A DNA stretch of 5,685 bases from an uncultured Megasphaera sp. (GCA_902464195.1 CABQJB010000133.1:1-5685), one strand, 5' to 3'; numbered from the stretch's first letter, positions 1-5,606 are shown. Program-made: numbers and translations. Notes: generated by a model from the sequence alone, not told the origin.

Positions 1-1011
1 GATATGGAGGGCATCAGCCGTCTTTTGCACGCTGCCATTCATTTGCAGGTATATCGTCAGGACTTCCAAGAGCGCGCTGTCGTGGAGGCGGTCATATTCC
101 TCCGCTTTATGTAAAACGCGCCGGCAGAAGCGCTCCATGACAGCAGGATTCTTCTGATTGAACAAGAGCGTATACGCACCCAGTTCATCATAGAAGAGCA
201 GGGCCTTCCCCTGGCGTCGCTGTAACCGCAAAGCCAATGAAGCCTGTTCATAGGCAATCGATAAAGAAGCCAGCCCATCGATGCTGTCACTGACGCCGAC
301 CATGCCGGCCAATCCGTCTGACAGCCACTGTTCTGCCTTCTGCTGTATCCTACCGGTATCACAGCACGTCGTCAACAGCCACAGGCAGGATTCGCCGGGA
401 AACAAGCCGTGCTTCATCCGATTATCCAGGGAAAAACGGACCCTTTCCAGCCAATCGGTCTGGGTCTTCACCGCTTCCCGCCCCGGGCACAGTACCAGCA
501 AGCGGTAAGGCAGCTCCGGCCGGAAGCCGTATTTCGAAAAGACAGTCAAATACGGTTCTGCCGGGACCGGTTTCATGACAGCCGTTTCAAAAGCCTGCTG
601 CATATCCCGTTCCAGCCGTTCGCGTTCCGTGATTTCCGTACTGAAAACATGCATCAGCTCGGCCATGTGGACGTCCCAAGGCACCTGGAAGAGCGGCAGG
701 GCCACATCATCACAAAAGGACCGGACCGATTCGGGAATCACCGGAATATAAGGGCCCACGTTGAGCACGATGGCTGAGGCGCCGTGGTCATAAATAGCCC
801 GGACTAATTCAGGCACGGCCTTGACGCCAGGCTGTTTGAGCCCGATGCCCGTGACAAAGGCAATTTCATCGCCTTCCAAAAAAGAAGCTATATCTACACT
901 TTCGACCATATGCATCCAGCGGACGGGACGTTTCATCCCCTTTGCCCCAGCTACGAGAACCATCTGTTTATGGCTGACGAGGCCATATAAATCTTGCAAA
1001 ACAACAGCCAT
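1..1011 (-). CDS. PucR-family transcriptional regulator, C-terminus cut off by the window edge
   Basis: Probable DNA-binding activator of the PucR/CdaR type, acting in the cytoplasm. The 337 visible residues read without a stop to base 1. Residues about 8-125 match the PucR N-terminal sensor domain (KGMKRPVRWMHMVES, then FLEGDEIAFVTGIGL). Residues about 160-285 resemble the CdaR GGDEF-like middle domain, with the signature GVSDSIDGLASLSIAYEQA at 239-257 followed by FYDELGAYTLLF. Residues from about 308 begin the C-terminal helix-turn-helix (LLEVLTIYLQMNGS, then KTADALHI). The family's usual HRNT-x-RYRL recognition helix would come next, just outside the window. The ATG at 1011 has an AGAGGGG ribosome site at 1018-1024, 6 bases away. 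It lies 15 bp after the permease stop, so the two are probably co-transcribed and the regulator may control that operon. The ligand is unknown; the family name does not imply purine control here. Family assignment is solid, role is inferred. Confidence 0.9.
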   Translation of the reverse strand, partial: MAVVLQDLYGLVSHKQMVLVAGAKGMKRPVRWMHMVESVDIASFLEGDEIAFVTGIGLKQPGVKAVPELVRAIYDHGASAIVLNVGPYIPVIPESVRSFCDDVALPLFQVPWDVHMAELMHVFSTEITERERLERDMQQAFETAVMKPVPAEPYLTVFSKYGFRPELPYRLLVLCPGREAVKTQTDWLERVRFSLDNRMKHGLFPGESCLWLLTTCCDTGRIQQKAEQWLSDGLAGMVGVSDSIDGLASLSIAYEQASLALRLQRRQGKALLFYDELGAYTLLFNQKNPAVMERFCRRVLHKAEEYDRLHDSALLEVLTIYLQMNGSVQKTADALHI

Positions 1012-1026
1012 ATCTTTCCCCTCTTT

Positions 1027-1743
1027 TTAGAATAGCAGCAACATCCCCGACAACAGTAACAATACATACGATAATTTCATAAATATTCTCTGGTTTATTT
1101 TATCATGGATACGGGTACCTGCATAGGTCGCCAATATGAGGGGAAGCAGGCTGAGCCCTGTCAATAAAAGCGTCTGGTTGTCATAAAATCCCTGCTGGTA
1201 ATCATGGAACATGAGAGGGACATTCAGCACGACCCATACTGAAGCGATGGTAGCACGGAAAACGTGTTTATCTTTAAAAGCCGCGACGGCATAAATGACC
1301 AGGAGCGCCCCGCCCGATACGAACAAGCCGTGCATAATGCCGGCTCCCAGCAGGATAAAACGGGACAGTCCTGGAGAAAGGTTTATTTCTTTATCCGTAC
1401 ATAACCCCTTCAAAGCAACGGCCAAGACAAAGAACCCGTAGAAGGGCAGCAAGAAGGACAACGGCAGGCGCTGATAAAGATAGATACCGGCAATCATACC
1501 GACGGCCATATAAAGGACGATGCGGAGGAGCTGCCGCCAGGCGACATAGGCCAGGGATGAGCTGACAATGAACAAGCTGGAAAGGAAGGCCATGATATTC
1601 AAGATGACTTTAGCCTGATCCGGCCCCAATAGTAATATAGAAGGAGCCATAGCCAGCAGCGTCCCAGCGAACCCGGTCACAGCCTGGATAGTATTGGCCA
1701 GAAATAATACCAGCAGAAATAATCCTTCATCCCAAAAATCCAT
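1027..1743 (-). CDS. TauE/SafE-family membrane permease (predicted anion exporter)
   Basis: Integral membrane protein of 238 residues, close to the usual 240-270 of the TauE/SafE (formerly DUF81) family. Known or proposed members move sulfite, sulfoacetate or other small organosulfur anions; the substrate here cannot be read from sequence. About eight hydrophobic segments are visible (near 8-36, 46-67, 73-91, 95-113, 128-156, 165-180, 190-210, 220-238). The two family half-repeats show as QAVTGFAGTLLAMAPS at 20-35 and GAGIMHGLFVSGGALLVIY at 133-151. I chose the ATG at 1743 because AAAGGGG lies 8 bases upstream. An in-frame ATG at 1761 lacks a ribosome site, and a TTG at 1776 lies inside a terminator hairpin. 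It is the first gene of a likely two-gene operon with the downstream PucR-type regulator. A terminator-like hairpin directly before its ribosome site may set its expression. Confidence 0.88.
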   Translation of the reverse strand: MDFWDEGLFLLVLFLANTIQAVTGFAGTLLAMAPSILLLGPDQAKVILNIMAFLSSLFIVSSSLAYVAWRQLLRIVLYMAVGMIAGIYLYQRLPLSFLLPFYGFFVLAVALKGLCTDKEINLSPGLSRFILLGAGIMHGLFVSGGALLVIYAVAAFKDKHVFRATIASVWVVLNVPLMFHDYQQGFYDNQTLLLTGLSLLPLILATYAGTRIHDKINQRIFMKLSYVLLLLSGMLLLF

Positions 1744-1762
1744 GACAGCCGCCCCTTTCATA

Positions 1763-1800
1763 GAAAAAACCGGCAATGAACGAGGCGTCCCTGCCGGCTT
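1763..1800 (-). terminator. Intrinsic terminator or attenuator immediately before the permease gene
   Basis: Read on the minus strand, CCGGCAG pairs with TTGCCGG, and an inner GGACG/CGTTC stem (one G-T pair) closes a three-base CCT loop, with a single bulged A between the two stems. The hairpin occupies 1770-1797, with an AAG/TTT extension at its base, and runs straight into six T residues at 1764-1769. It ends about 20 bases before the permease start. Either it finishes transcription from the upstream coiled-coil gene, or, if transcripts start at the candidate promoter at 1817-1846, it acts as a leader attenuator. Confidence 0.8.
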
Positions 1801-1816
1801 ACAATATTCTATGCTT

Positions 1817-1846
1817 AGTATAACAAATCAGGCTGCGCCTGAATAA
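1817..1846 (-). promoter_or_regulatory. Candidate promoter of the permease-regulator operon
   Basis: On the minus strand a TATACT -10 (1817-1822) lies 18 bp from a weak -35, TTATTC (1841-1846). Transcripts would start near 1810 and immediately include the terminator-like hairpin. The -10 is good and the -35 is poor, which would fit an activator-dependent promoter. The call is tentative. Confidence 0.35.
1828..1842. promoter_or_regulatory. Perfect 6-3-6 palindrome, candidate operator
   Basis: TCAGGC-TGC-GCCTGA is a perfect inverted repeat. It lies in the spacer of the candidate permease promoter and touches its -35. It lacks an adjacent T-run on either strand, so a protein-binding site is more likely than a terminator. 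The PucR-type regulator encoded in the same operon is the obvious candidate ligand, but this is inference. Confidence 0.35.
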
Positions 1847-1858
1847 GGGCTGAGAAAC

Positions 1859-1881
1859 AAAAATCTATGTGCTCGCGCACA
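1859..1881 (-). terminator. Weak intrinsic terminator after the coiled-coil gene
   Basis: On the minus strand a perfect 5-bp stem TGTGC/GCACA closes a GCGA (GNRA-type) tetraloop at 1868-1881. Four bases later comes TTTTT (1859-1863). It starts 6 bases after the stop codon of the coiled-coil gene. The short stem and the gap before the T-run make it a modest terminator, so readthrough to the stronger hairpin at 1770-1797 is plausible. Confidence 0.5.
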
Positions 1882-1887
1882 GGCGTC

Positions 1888-2457
1888 TTATTTCCAGAAT
1901 TCCCACCAATGGTGGTTGTCTTTTTCGGCCAGCTGCTGGCGCAGGCTGTCCCGTTCGGCCTGGACGGTGGCCAGTGTTTCCTGGAGTTGTTTGTGTTCGT
2001 CTTCGATGAGGCTGCCTTCTTTTTTCAGGCGGTCGACTTCGCTCTGCAGGGCATCGGCCTGGTCCTTGTTCTGCTGGGCTTCCAGGGCTTTGACTTTGAC
2101 TTCAGACAGTTCGTTCTGTTTGGCGATCAGGTTCTGCTGCAACGTGATGACCTGCTGCTGGGCCGTGTTGAGGTCCTGCTGGGCTTTGAGCAGCAAAATA
2201 CGCAGGTTATGCGATTCCTGCTGGGCATTGGATACTTTTTCGCTTTCCAGTTCGGTAATGGTCGCCTGGTCGTGGAGGCCGCGCAGCTGGTCGAGGATGC
2301 GGACAGCTTCCGTATCGAAGGCCCATTCGCCTTTCTGCATGGTGGCGTGTTCTTCTCCGTCATGATTGATTTCGTCCAGATGTTTTTTGACGAACTGGAT
2401 GATGCCCTGACGGGTCTTGATATTATAGCGGTCCATTAAATCTCTTGTCGTAATCAC
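1888..2457 (-). CDS. Helix-turn-helix/coiled-coil protein with WWEFWK tail
   Basis: Protein of 189 residues that I cannot assign to a named gene. Residues 1-60 look like a small winged helix-turn-helix: TTRDLMDRYNI-KTRQGIIQFVKKHL, then a wing-like QKGEWAFDTEAVRILDQL. Residues about 66-178 are an almost unbroken Gln/Glu/Leu/Lys-rich heptad pattern, a long coiled coil without proline. The chain ends in the aromatic tail HHWWEFWK. There is no signal peptide or membrane segment. The layout (N-terminal DNA-binding domain, coiled coil, short special tail) and length resemble Bacillus RacA and the plasmid- or phage-associated HTH/coiled-coil proteins of the DUF536/DUF3967 kind. A role in DNA anchoring, segregation or regulation is therefore inferred, not shown. 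The start is GTG at 2457 with GAGGAGAG about 7 bases upstream; the ATG at codon 8 lacks a ribosome site and would remove the first HTH helix. It appears to be a single-gene unit between terminators. Confidence 0.82.
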   Translation of the reverse strand: MITTRDLMDRYNIKTRQGIIQFVKKHLDEINHDGEEHATMQKGEWAFDTEAVRILDQLRGLHDQATITELESEKVSNAQQESHNLRILLLKAQQDLNTAQQQVITLQQNLIAKQNELSEVKVKALEAQQNKDQADALQSEVDRLKKEGSLIEDEHKQLQETLATVQAERDSLRQQLAEKDNHHWWEFWK

Positions 2458-2501
2458 GTGTTTTCTCTCCTCATGTTTACTATCTCTGTTTTTGCATTTA
2501 C

Positions 2502-2546
2502 CTGGCTCATTTTTTCAATAAAAAAAGGCTCAACCATGCCAGCCAG
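2502..2546 (-). other. Leader segment with two competing pairings ahead of the coiled-coil gene
   Basis: On the minus strand GGCT can pair with a nearby AGCC that is followed by seven T residues (2520-2526), giving a weak terminator-like fold. Alternatively CTGGCT (2541-2546) can pair perfectly with AGCCAG (2502-2507), with the T-run pairing to a downstream A-run (2510-2515) inside the loop. The terminator stem is only about 4 bp, so an attenuation role is speculative. I see no convincing promoter in 2458-2610. Confidence 0.2.
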
Positions 2547-2610
2547 CGCAACAGCAATTCATATAAATCAATTACCTTTAGTTTACCGTATTTCAAAGAA
2601 TAATGCAACG

Positions 2611-2653
2611 AAAAGGGGGCTGTCACATGAAGATTCCCGTCATGTGAGGCCCC
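2611..2653 (-). terminator. Strong intrinsic terminator closing the phosphoesterase/secreted-protein unit
   Basis: An 8-bp perfect stem TCACATGA/TCATGTGA (2623-2630 with 2640-2647) is stacked, across a small internal loop, on a GGGGC/GCCCC stem (2616-2620 with 2649-2653). On the minus strand it is followed by TTTT (2611-2614). It lies 33 bases beyond the stop codon at 2687. Its distal arm, TGTGACAGCCCCC, is nearly the same as that of the terminator after mntP. Confidence 0.85.
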
Positions 2654-2686
2654 ATTTCAGTTGATGTGCGATGTGTGTCTATCCGT

Positions 2687-3478
2687 TTAGATGGAAAGCT
2701 GGACGAAATTCTGGCCAAAGCGCAGGTATTCGCCTTGCGGCAGTTTATAGGCTTTGGAAATGGCGTTGGCTTCCGTCGGGACTTCCGGCGTCGTTTCCAG
2801 TTCGTAAGACTTGGCATAGGCACCGGCTGTATCCGAAGCGGTCAGGCCGGACTTATCGAACTTCAAATCGCTTCCATCATAGATGCGGATGCCGATGACG
2901 ATGCCGCCCTGGAGATACGCGTCCATGTGGTGGTTATCATAGATCCAGCGGTCTGTTCCCTGATCTTCGGCAGTACTGCTCGGCTGGCCATAGGCAGCCG
3001 TCAGGTCTTCCTGGGTCATGCCGAGGTAGACGCCGCCGATGGATTCATAACGGTCGGCATTGAGGGAACGGCGCAAAGGCATCTTATTGTCTACGATGAG
3101 GTACTGGTGGGATTTATGGCCCATGAGGTCCATCTTGATCGTCCGGTCGCCGGTCTGTTCATGGATGGTAAAGGTCCCGGTCCGCGGATAGTCATAGGTG
3201 CAGTCTTTCGGGTCTGTGACGGCACAGCCGTTGATGGTGTTGCCTTCGATGGTCATGACCAGGTTGCCCTTGGTGCTGTACCATTCACCGGCAGCCGGAT
3301 CGAGCCAGTCGACGACATTCTGGTCCGGAGCGGCCTGAGTCGTTGTCGTCACCGTAGCCGTTGCCTGCGGTTCTGCAGCCGTCGTTTCTGTCGTAGTCGT
3401 ATCTTCTGCAAAGCAGACGGCTGATAAACTCATCGTTACGAGCGCACAAAGGATCATATTTTTTGCTAATTTCTTCAT
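2687..3478 (-). CDS. Secreted Thr-rich protein with SmpA/BamE-like motif, function unknown
   Basis: Exported protein of 263 residues. Residues 1-24 form a signal peptide (MKKLAKN, then a hydrophobic stretch, cleavage expected after CFA). Residues 25-51 are a low-complexity linker rich in Thr and Ala. A first domain (about 55-140) contains GEWYSTKGNLVMTIEGNTI and two cysteines, C85 and C93, that could form a disulfide outside the cytoplasm. Residues 148-182 carry YLGMTQEDLTAAYGQP followed by a WIYD strand, the pattern of the SmpA/BamE or BLIP-like fold, which is often protein-binding. I chose the second ATG because GAGGAG lies 9 bases before it but only 3 before the ATG at 3484. The SAVC stretch is not a good lipobox, so a lipoprotein is unlikely. 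It follows the phosphoesterase by 75 bp and has its own promoter. The molecular role is unknown. Confidence 0.85.
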   Translation of the reverse strand: MKKLAKNMILCALVTMSLSAVCFAEDTTTTETTAAEPQATATVTTTTQAAPDQNVVDWLDPAAGEWYSTKGNLVMTIEGNTINGCAVTDPKDCTYDYPRTGTFTIHEQTGDRTIKMDLMGHKSHQYLIVDNKMPLRRSLNADRYESIGGVYLGMTQEDLTAAYGQPSSTAEDQGTDRWIYDNHHMDAYLQGGIVIGIRIYDGSDLKFDKSGLTASDTAGAYAKSYELETTPEVPTEANAISKAYKLPQGEYLRFGQNFVQLSI

Positions 3479-3518
3479 TCTCATTCGCTCCTCTTCTGTT
3501 TACTTTCTGTAATTGTTC

Positions 3519-3547
3519 ATTATACACGTCTTCCAGAAAGAAAACAA
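3519..3547 (-). promoter_or_regulatory. Promoter of the secreted Thr-rich protein gene
   Basis: On the minus strand TTGTTT (-35, 3542-3547) and a perfect TATAAT (-10, 3519-3524) are separated by 17 bp. The transcript would start near 3512, leaving a leader of about 34 bases with the GAGGAG ribosome site. No clear terminator separates it from the phosphoesterase gene, so this gene may be read both from here and from upstream. Confidence 0.75.
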
Positions 3548-3553
3548 CCGTCT

Positions 3554-4909
3554 TTACTTCTGTTGATGTTTGTTTACACTTTTCTTAGCACGTTGCTTAG
3601 CCTTCTGTTTATCCTTCTGGGTCTTCGTTTCCGGCGTCTTTACGGCGTTATCGGCTTCTTGGGAAACTTCCGCTTCCTGGTGCTTGGCCGGGATGGAAAC
3701 GGTATCGATCAGGGTGCCGTCGTTTTTCATGGCGCTGACGCGGAATTCATCCGGTTCGACCTGAAGCGTCAGGTACATGGGCATATCTGTCGGGTTATAG
3801 TAAATGACATCAGTCGGCTTTTTGACCGAGCCATCCCAGGCTTCTGTCCCGGAGCGGCCCGTAGCAATGTAGACGGTCCCTTCCGTAGCGGCTTGGTCGT
3901 CCTTGATGGGAACGGTCCGTTCATAGCAGTGTTCATGGGCCGTAAATACCAGGGGAACGTCGTATTTATCGAAAAGCGGCATGAAGTATTTGCCGTTTAC
4001 ATCGAGGGTACCGTTATACGGGCTGTCCCAAGGCGGACGATGCATGAGGACGACCAGCCGTTTCCCGGCCTTCTTGGCCGCAGCCAAATCCTTGTCGAGC
4101 CAGGCTGCTTCATCTTCCATCATGGTCGGGCGCCAGCCGTTCAATTCTTCATAATCCGTATTGAGGGACACGTAGTGGACGTCGCCATAATCGAAGGAGT
4201 AAGCCATGCGGTTCTGGTCCTTCGGTCCGCCATAGGGCACGGCGAACAGGGCTTTATACGTATACGGTTCAGCAAACTTCCAGTCCATGCTGTAGGCTTC
4301 GTGGTTGCCCAGGACCGGCGCAAAGGGGATGTGGCTGGTCAGGACATCGGCATTTTCAAACCAGTCCCGCCACTGGAAATAGGCCTGTCCGTTATCGGTA
4401 ATGTCGCCCATGTTGATGAAGAAAGCCGCATCATCGTTCTGCTGCCAGGCAATCTGCACCGTCTGGCCCCAGACGCTGTAATCTGTGGACTGAGAGTCGC
4501 CGAAAATGAGGACTTTATATTGATTTAAATCTTCTTTCGTCGTCGAAAAGGTAATCCAGTCGGTCGCACCGTCGGCATTGACGATGCGGTATTCATATTC
4601 CGTGGCCGGTGTCAGTTTCTGCATGTAAGCCCCATACGTATAAGGAGCCGGATTGTCAGCGTCATAAATAGGCGGCCGTTTCCCTTCGGTGACATAAGCC
4701 AGCTGGACATCATCTTGGTCCTTGTGGCGGTATTCTACACTGTAATCATTGCGGTCGCTGTCAGACTGCCAGGAAATGGTCTTGCCTGTCGCACTGTCCT
4801 TGGCGACGACCTGCATCAGGTTATCCACGGACATGGCTAGGGCCTGACCGGAAAATAAAGTAAACGCACTGAGGAGCGCCGCCAGGAGATGGCGATTTCT
4901 ATATTTCAT
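3554..4909 (-). CDS. Secreted purple-acid-phosphatase-type metallophosphoesterase
   Basis: Exported 451-residue enzyme expected to hydrolyse phosphate esters with a two-metal centre. A signal peptide spans about 1-25 (ALA cleavage site). Residues about 28-124 form an FN3-like N-terminal domain as in purple acid phosphatases (SWQSDSDRNDYSVEYR, then LTPATEYEYRIV and ITFSTT). The calcineurin-like catalytic domain (about 131-390) shows ligand motifs in order: GDSQ (D138), GDITDN (D169), GNHE (N202, H203), VLMHRPPW (H290) and AHEHCYER (H325, H327). The GDxxY tyrosine that colours true purple acid phosphatases is Asp172 here, and the first motif is GDxQ instead of GDxG; both look typical of bacterial FN3-metallophosphoesterases. 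Residues about 409-451 are a Lys/Gln-rich basic tail, perhaps for cell-surface attachment. The ATG at 4909 has AAAGGA 11 bases upstream, a somewhat long spacing. Metals and natural substrate are not determinable. Confidence 0.93.
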   Translation of the reverse strand: MKYRNRHLLAALLSAFTLFSGQALAMSVDNLMQVVAKDSATGKTISWQSDSDRNDYSVEYRHKDQDDVQLAYVTEGKRPPIYDADNPAPYTYGAYMQKLTPATEYEYRIVNADGATDWITFSTTKEDLNQYKVLIFGDSQSTDYSVWGQTVQIAWQQNDDAAFFINMGDITDNGQAYFQWRDWFENADVLTSHIPFAPVLGNHEAYSMDWKFAEPYTYKALFAVPYGGPKDQNRMAYSFDYGDVHYVSLNTDYEELNGWRPTMMEDEAAWLDKDLAAAKKAGKRLVVLMHRPPWDSPYNGTLDVNGKYFMPLFDKYDVPLVFTAHEHCYERTVPIKDDQAATEGTVYIATGRSGTEAWDGSVKKPTDVIYYNPTDMPMYLTLQVEPDEFRVSAMKNDGTLIDTVSIPAKHQEAEVSQEADNAVKTPETKTQKDKQKAKQRAKKSVNKHQQK

Positions 4910-4941
4910 GTGTTTTCACGTCCTTTCTTGTCACAAAATGT

Positions 4942-4969
4942 ATTGTAGCACAATTCGTTGATTTGGCAA
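4942..4969 (-). promoter_or_regulatory. Promoter of the metallophosphoesterase gene
   Basis: On the minus strand TTGCCA (-35, 4964-4969) and TACAAT (-10, 4942-4947) are 16 bp apart, with a TGC extension just before the -10. The start would fall near 4935, about 26 bases before the ATG. A perfect palindrome ATTGT-AGC-ACAAT (4942-4954) covers the -10, and one copy of an 8-bp direct repeat lies in the spacer. No recognisable Pho-box pair was seen. Confidence 0.7.
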
Positions 4970-4982
4970 TCTTTTTCGTTGA
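4954..4982. repeat. Two direct copies of TTCGTTGA, 21 bp apart
   Basis: TTCGTTGA occurs at 4954-4961 and 4975-4982, a start-to-start distance of 21 bp or two helical turns. The first copy lies between the -35 and -10 of the leftward phosphoesterase promoter. The second overlaps the -35 of the rightward mntP promoter. The spacing would suit a protein binding one face of the DNA, but two 8-mers could also be chance. Confidence 0.4.
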
Positions 4983-5007
4983 CATCGATTTCCCTATCTC
5001 TTATAAT
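4979..5007 (+). promoter_or_regulatory. Perfect consensus sigma-A/sigma-70 promoter of mntP
   Basis: TTGACA (4979-4984), exactly 17 bp, TATAAT (5002-5007): both hexamers match consensus. The start would be near 5014, giving a leader of about 35 bases. That is too short for the yybP-ykoY manganese riboswitch that precedes many mntP genes. A promoter this strong normally needs a repressor or else gives constitutive expression. Confidence 0.9.
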
Positions 5008-5034
5008 AAGTGAATTGTATATTGCTGCATTGAT

Positions 5035-5040
5035 GAGGAG
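5035..5040 (+). promoter_or_regulatory. Ribosome binding site of mntP
   Basis: GAGGAG lies 8 bases before the ATG at 5049 and fixes that start. Confidence 0.85.
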
Positions 5041-5048
5041 AGAAGAGA

Positions 5049-5606
5049 ATGAATACACTCGATTTACTGTTGCTGGCTGTCGGCCTGTCCATGGATGCCT
5101 TTGCCGTTTCCATCTGTAAAGGCCTGTCGCTGGGAAAAATCAGCTGGCGCCACATGGTCCTGGCCGGCCTGTGGTTTGGCGGCTTTCAGGCTTTGATGCC
5201 CGCTATCGGCTATGGTCTGGGCAGCTTTTTCGCCGATATGATCGATGCCTATGATCACTGGGTCACGTTCATCCTGCTAGGCGCCATCGGCCTCAATATG
5301 ATCAAGGAGTCCTTTGAAGACGAAGAACACTGTGATGCCTCCATGAGTCCCTATACGATGCTCATGCTGGCCATCGCCACCAGCATCGACGCCCTGGCCG
5401 TAGGCGTCACCTTCGCCTTCATGGACATCGCCCTCGTGCCGTCTGTGACACTCATCGGCGTGACGACGTTTTTGTTCTCGGCAGCCGGGGTAAAAGTCGG
5501 CAGCCTCTTCGGGACGCGCTACAAAAACAAAGCCGAACGCATCGGCGGGACCGTCCTCATCTTGATTGGGCTGAAAATACTGCTGGAAGGCTTGGGCGTG
5601 TTGTAA
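5049..5606 (+). CDS. mntP: Manganese efflux pump MntP (YebN/DUF204 family)
   Basis: Inner-membrane protein of 185 residues, close to the usual length of about 190 for MntP, which exports Mn2+ and protects against manganese excess. The two family half-repeats are clear: GLSMDAFAVSICKG at 12-25 and ATSIDALAVGVTFA at 110-123. They carry D16 and D114, equivalent to the conserved acidic residues of the Escherichia coli protein. FGGFQALMPAIGYGLG (43-58), NHW-like DHWVTFILLGAIGLNMIKE (69-87) and AERIGG-VLILIG near the end also match. Six membrane segments are expected, with a short acidic loop (ESFEDEEHCD, 87-96) between the halves. It is transcribed alone from a consensus promoter and is divergent from the phosphoesterase gene. 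No manganese riboswitch or recognisable MntR box precedes it, so its control is not evident. The family assignment is firm. Confidence 0.95.
   Translation: MNTLDLLLLAVGLSMDAFAVSICKGLSLGKISWRHMVLAGLWFGGFQALMPAIGYGLGSFFADMIDAYDHWVTFILLGAIGLNMIKESFEDEEHCDASMSPYTMLMLAIATSIDALAVGVTFAFMDIALVPSVTLIGVTTFLFSAAGVKVGSLFGTRYKNKAERIGGTVLILIGLKILLEGLGVL

Noticed and set aside
57..1030. Several short open frames (57-362 minus; 281-508, 409-777 and 821-1030 plus)
   Set aside because: All overlap the PucR-family gene, which reads uninterrupted with family motifs through the whole stretch.
1744..1776. Extended start of the permease at TTG 1776 or ATG 1761
   Set aside because: The TTG lies inside the terminator hairpin and the ATG follows the T-run without a ribosome site; the ATG at 1743 has AAAGGGG at good distance.
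1867..2439. Plus-strand open frame rich in Phe, Leu and Val opposite the coiled-coil gene
   Set aside because: Its hydrophobic repeats are the reverse reading of Gln/Glu/Lys codons in the coiled coil; no ribosome site.
2666..3424. Plus-strand open frame (252 codons) opposite the exported protein
   Set aside because: The minus-strand gene has a signal peptide, ribosome site, promoter and terminator; the plus frame has none of these.
3408..3478. Lipoprotein signal in the exported Thr-rich protein (SAVC)
   Set aside because: The residues before the cysteine do not fit a lipobox, and a normal CFA cleavage site follows directly.
3563..4528. Long open frame (321 codons) on the plus strand opposite the phosphoesterase
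   Set aside because: It is the antisense of a clear enzyme gene with all catalytic motifs; no ribosome site, no recognisable domain, and its composition mirrors the real gene.
5008..5048. yybP-ykoY manganese riboswitch before mntP
   Set aside because: The leader after the consensus promoter is only about 35 bases, too short for this riboswitch, and no such fold is visible.
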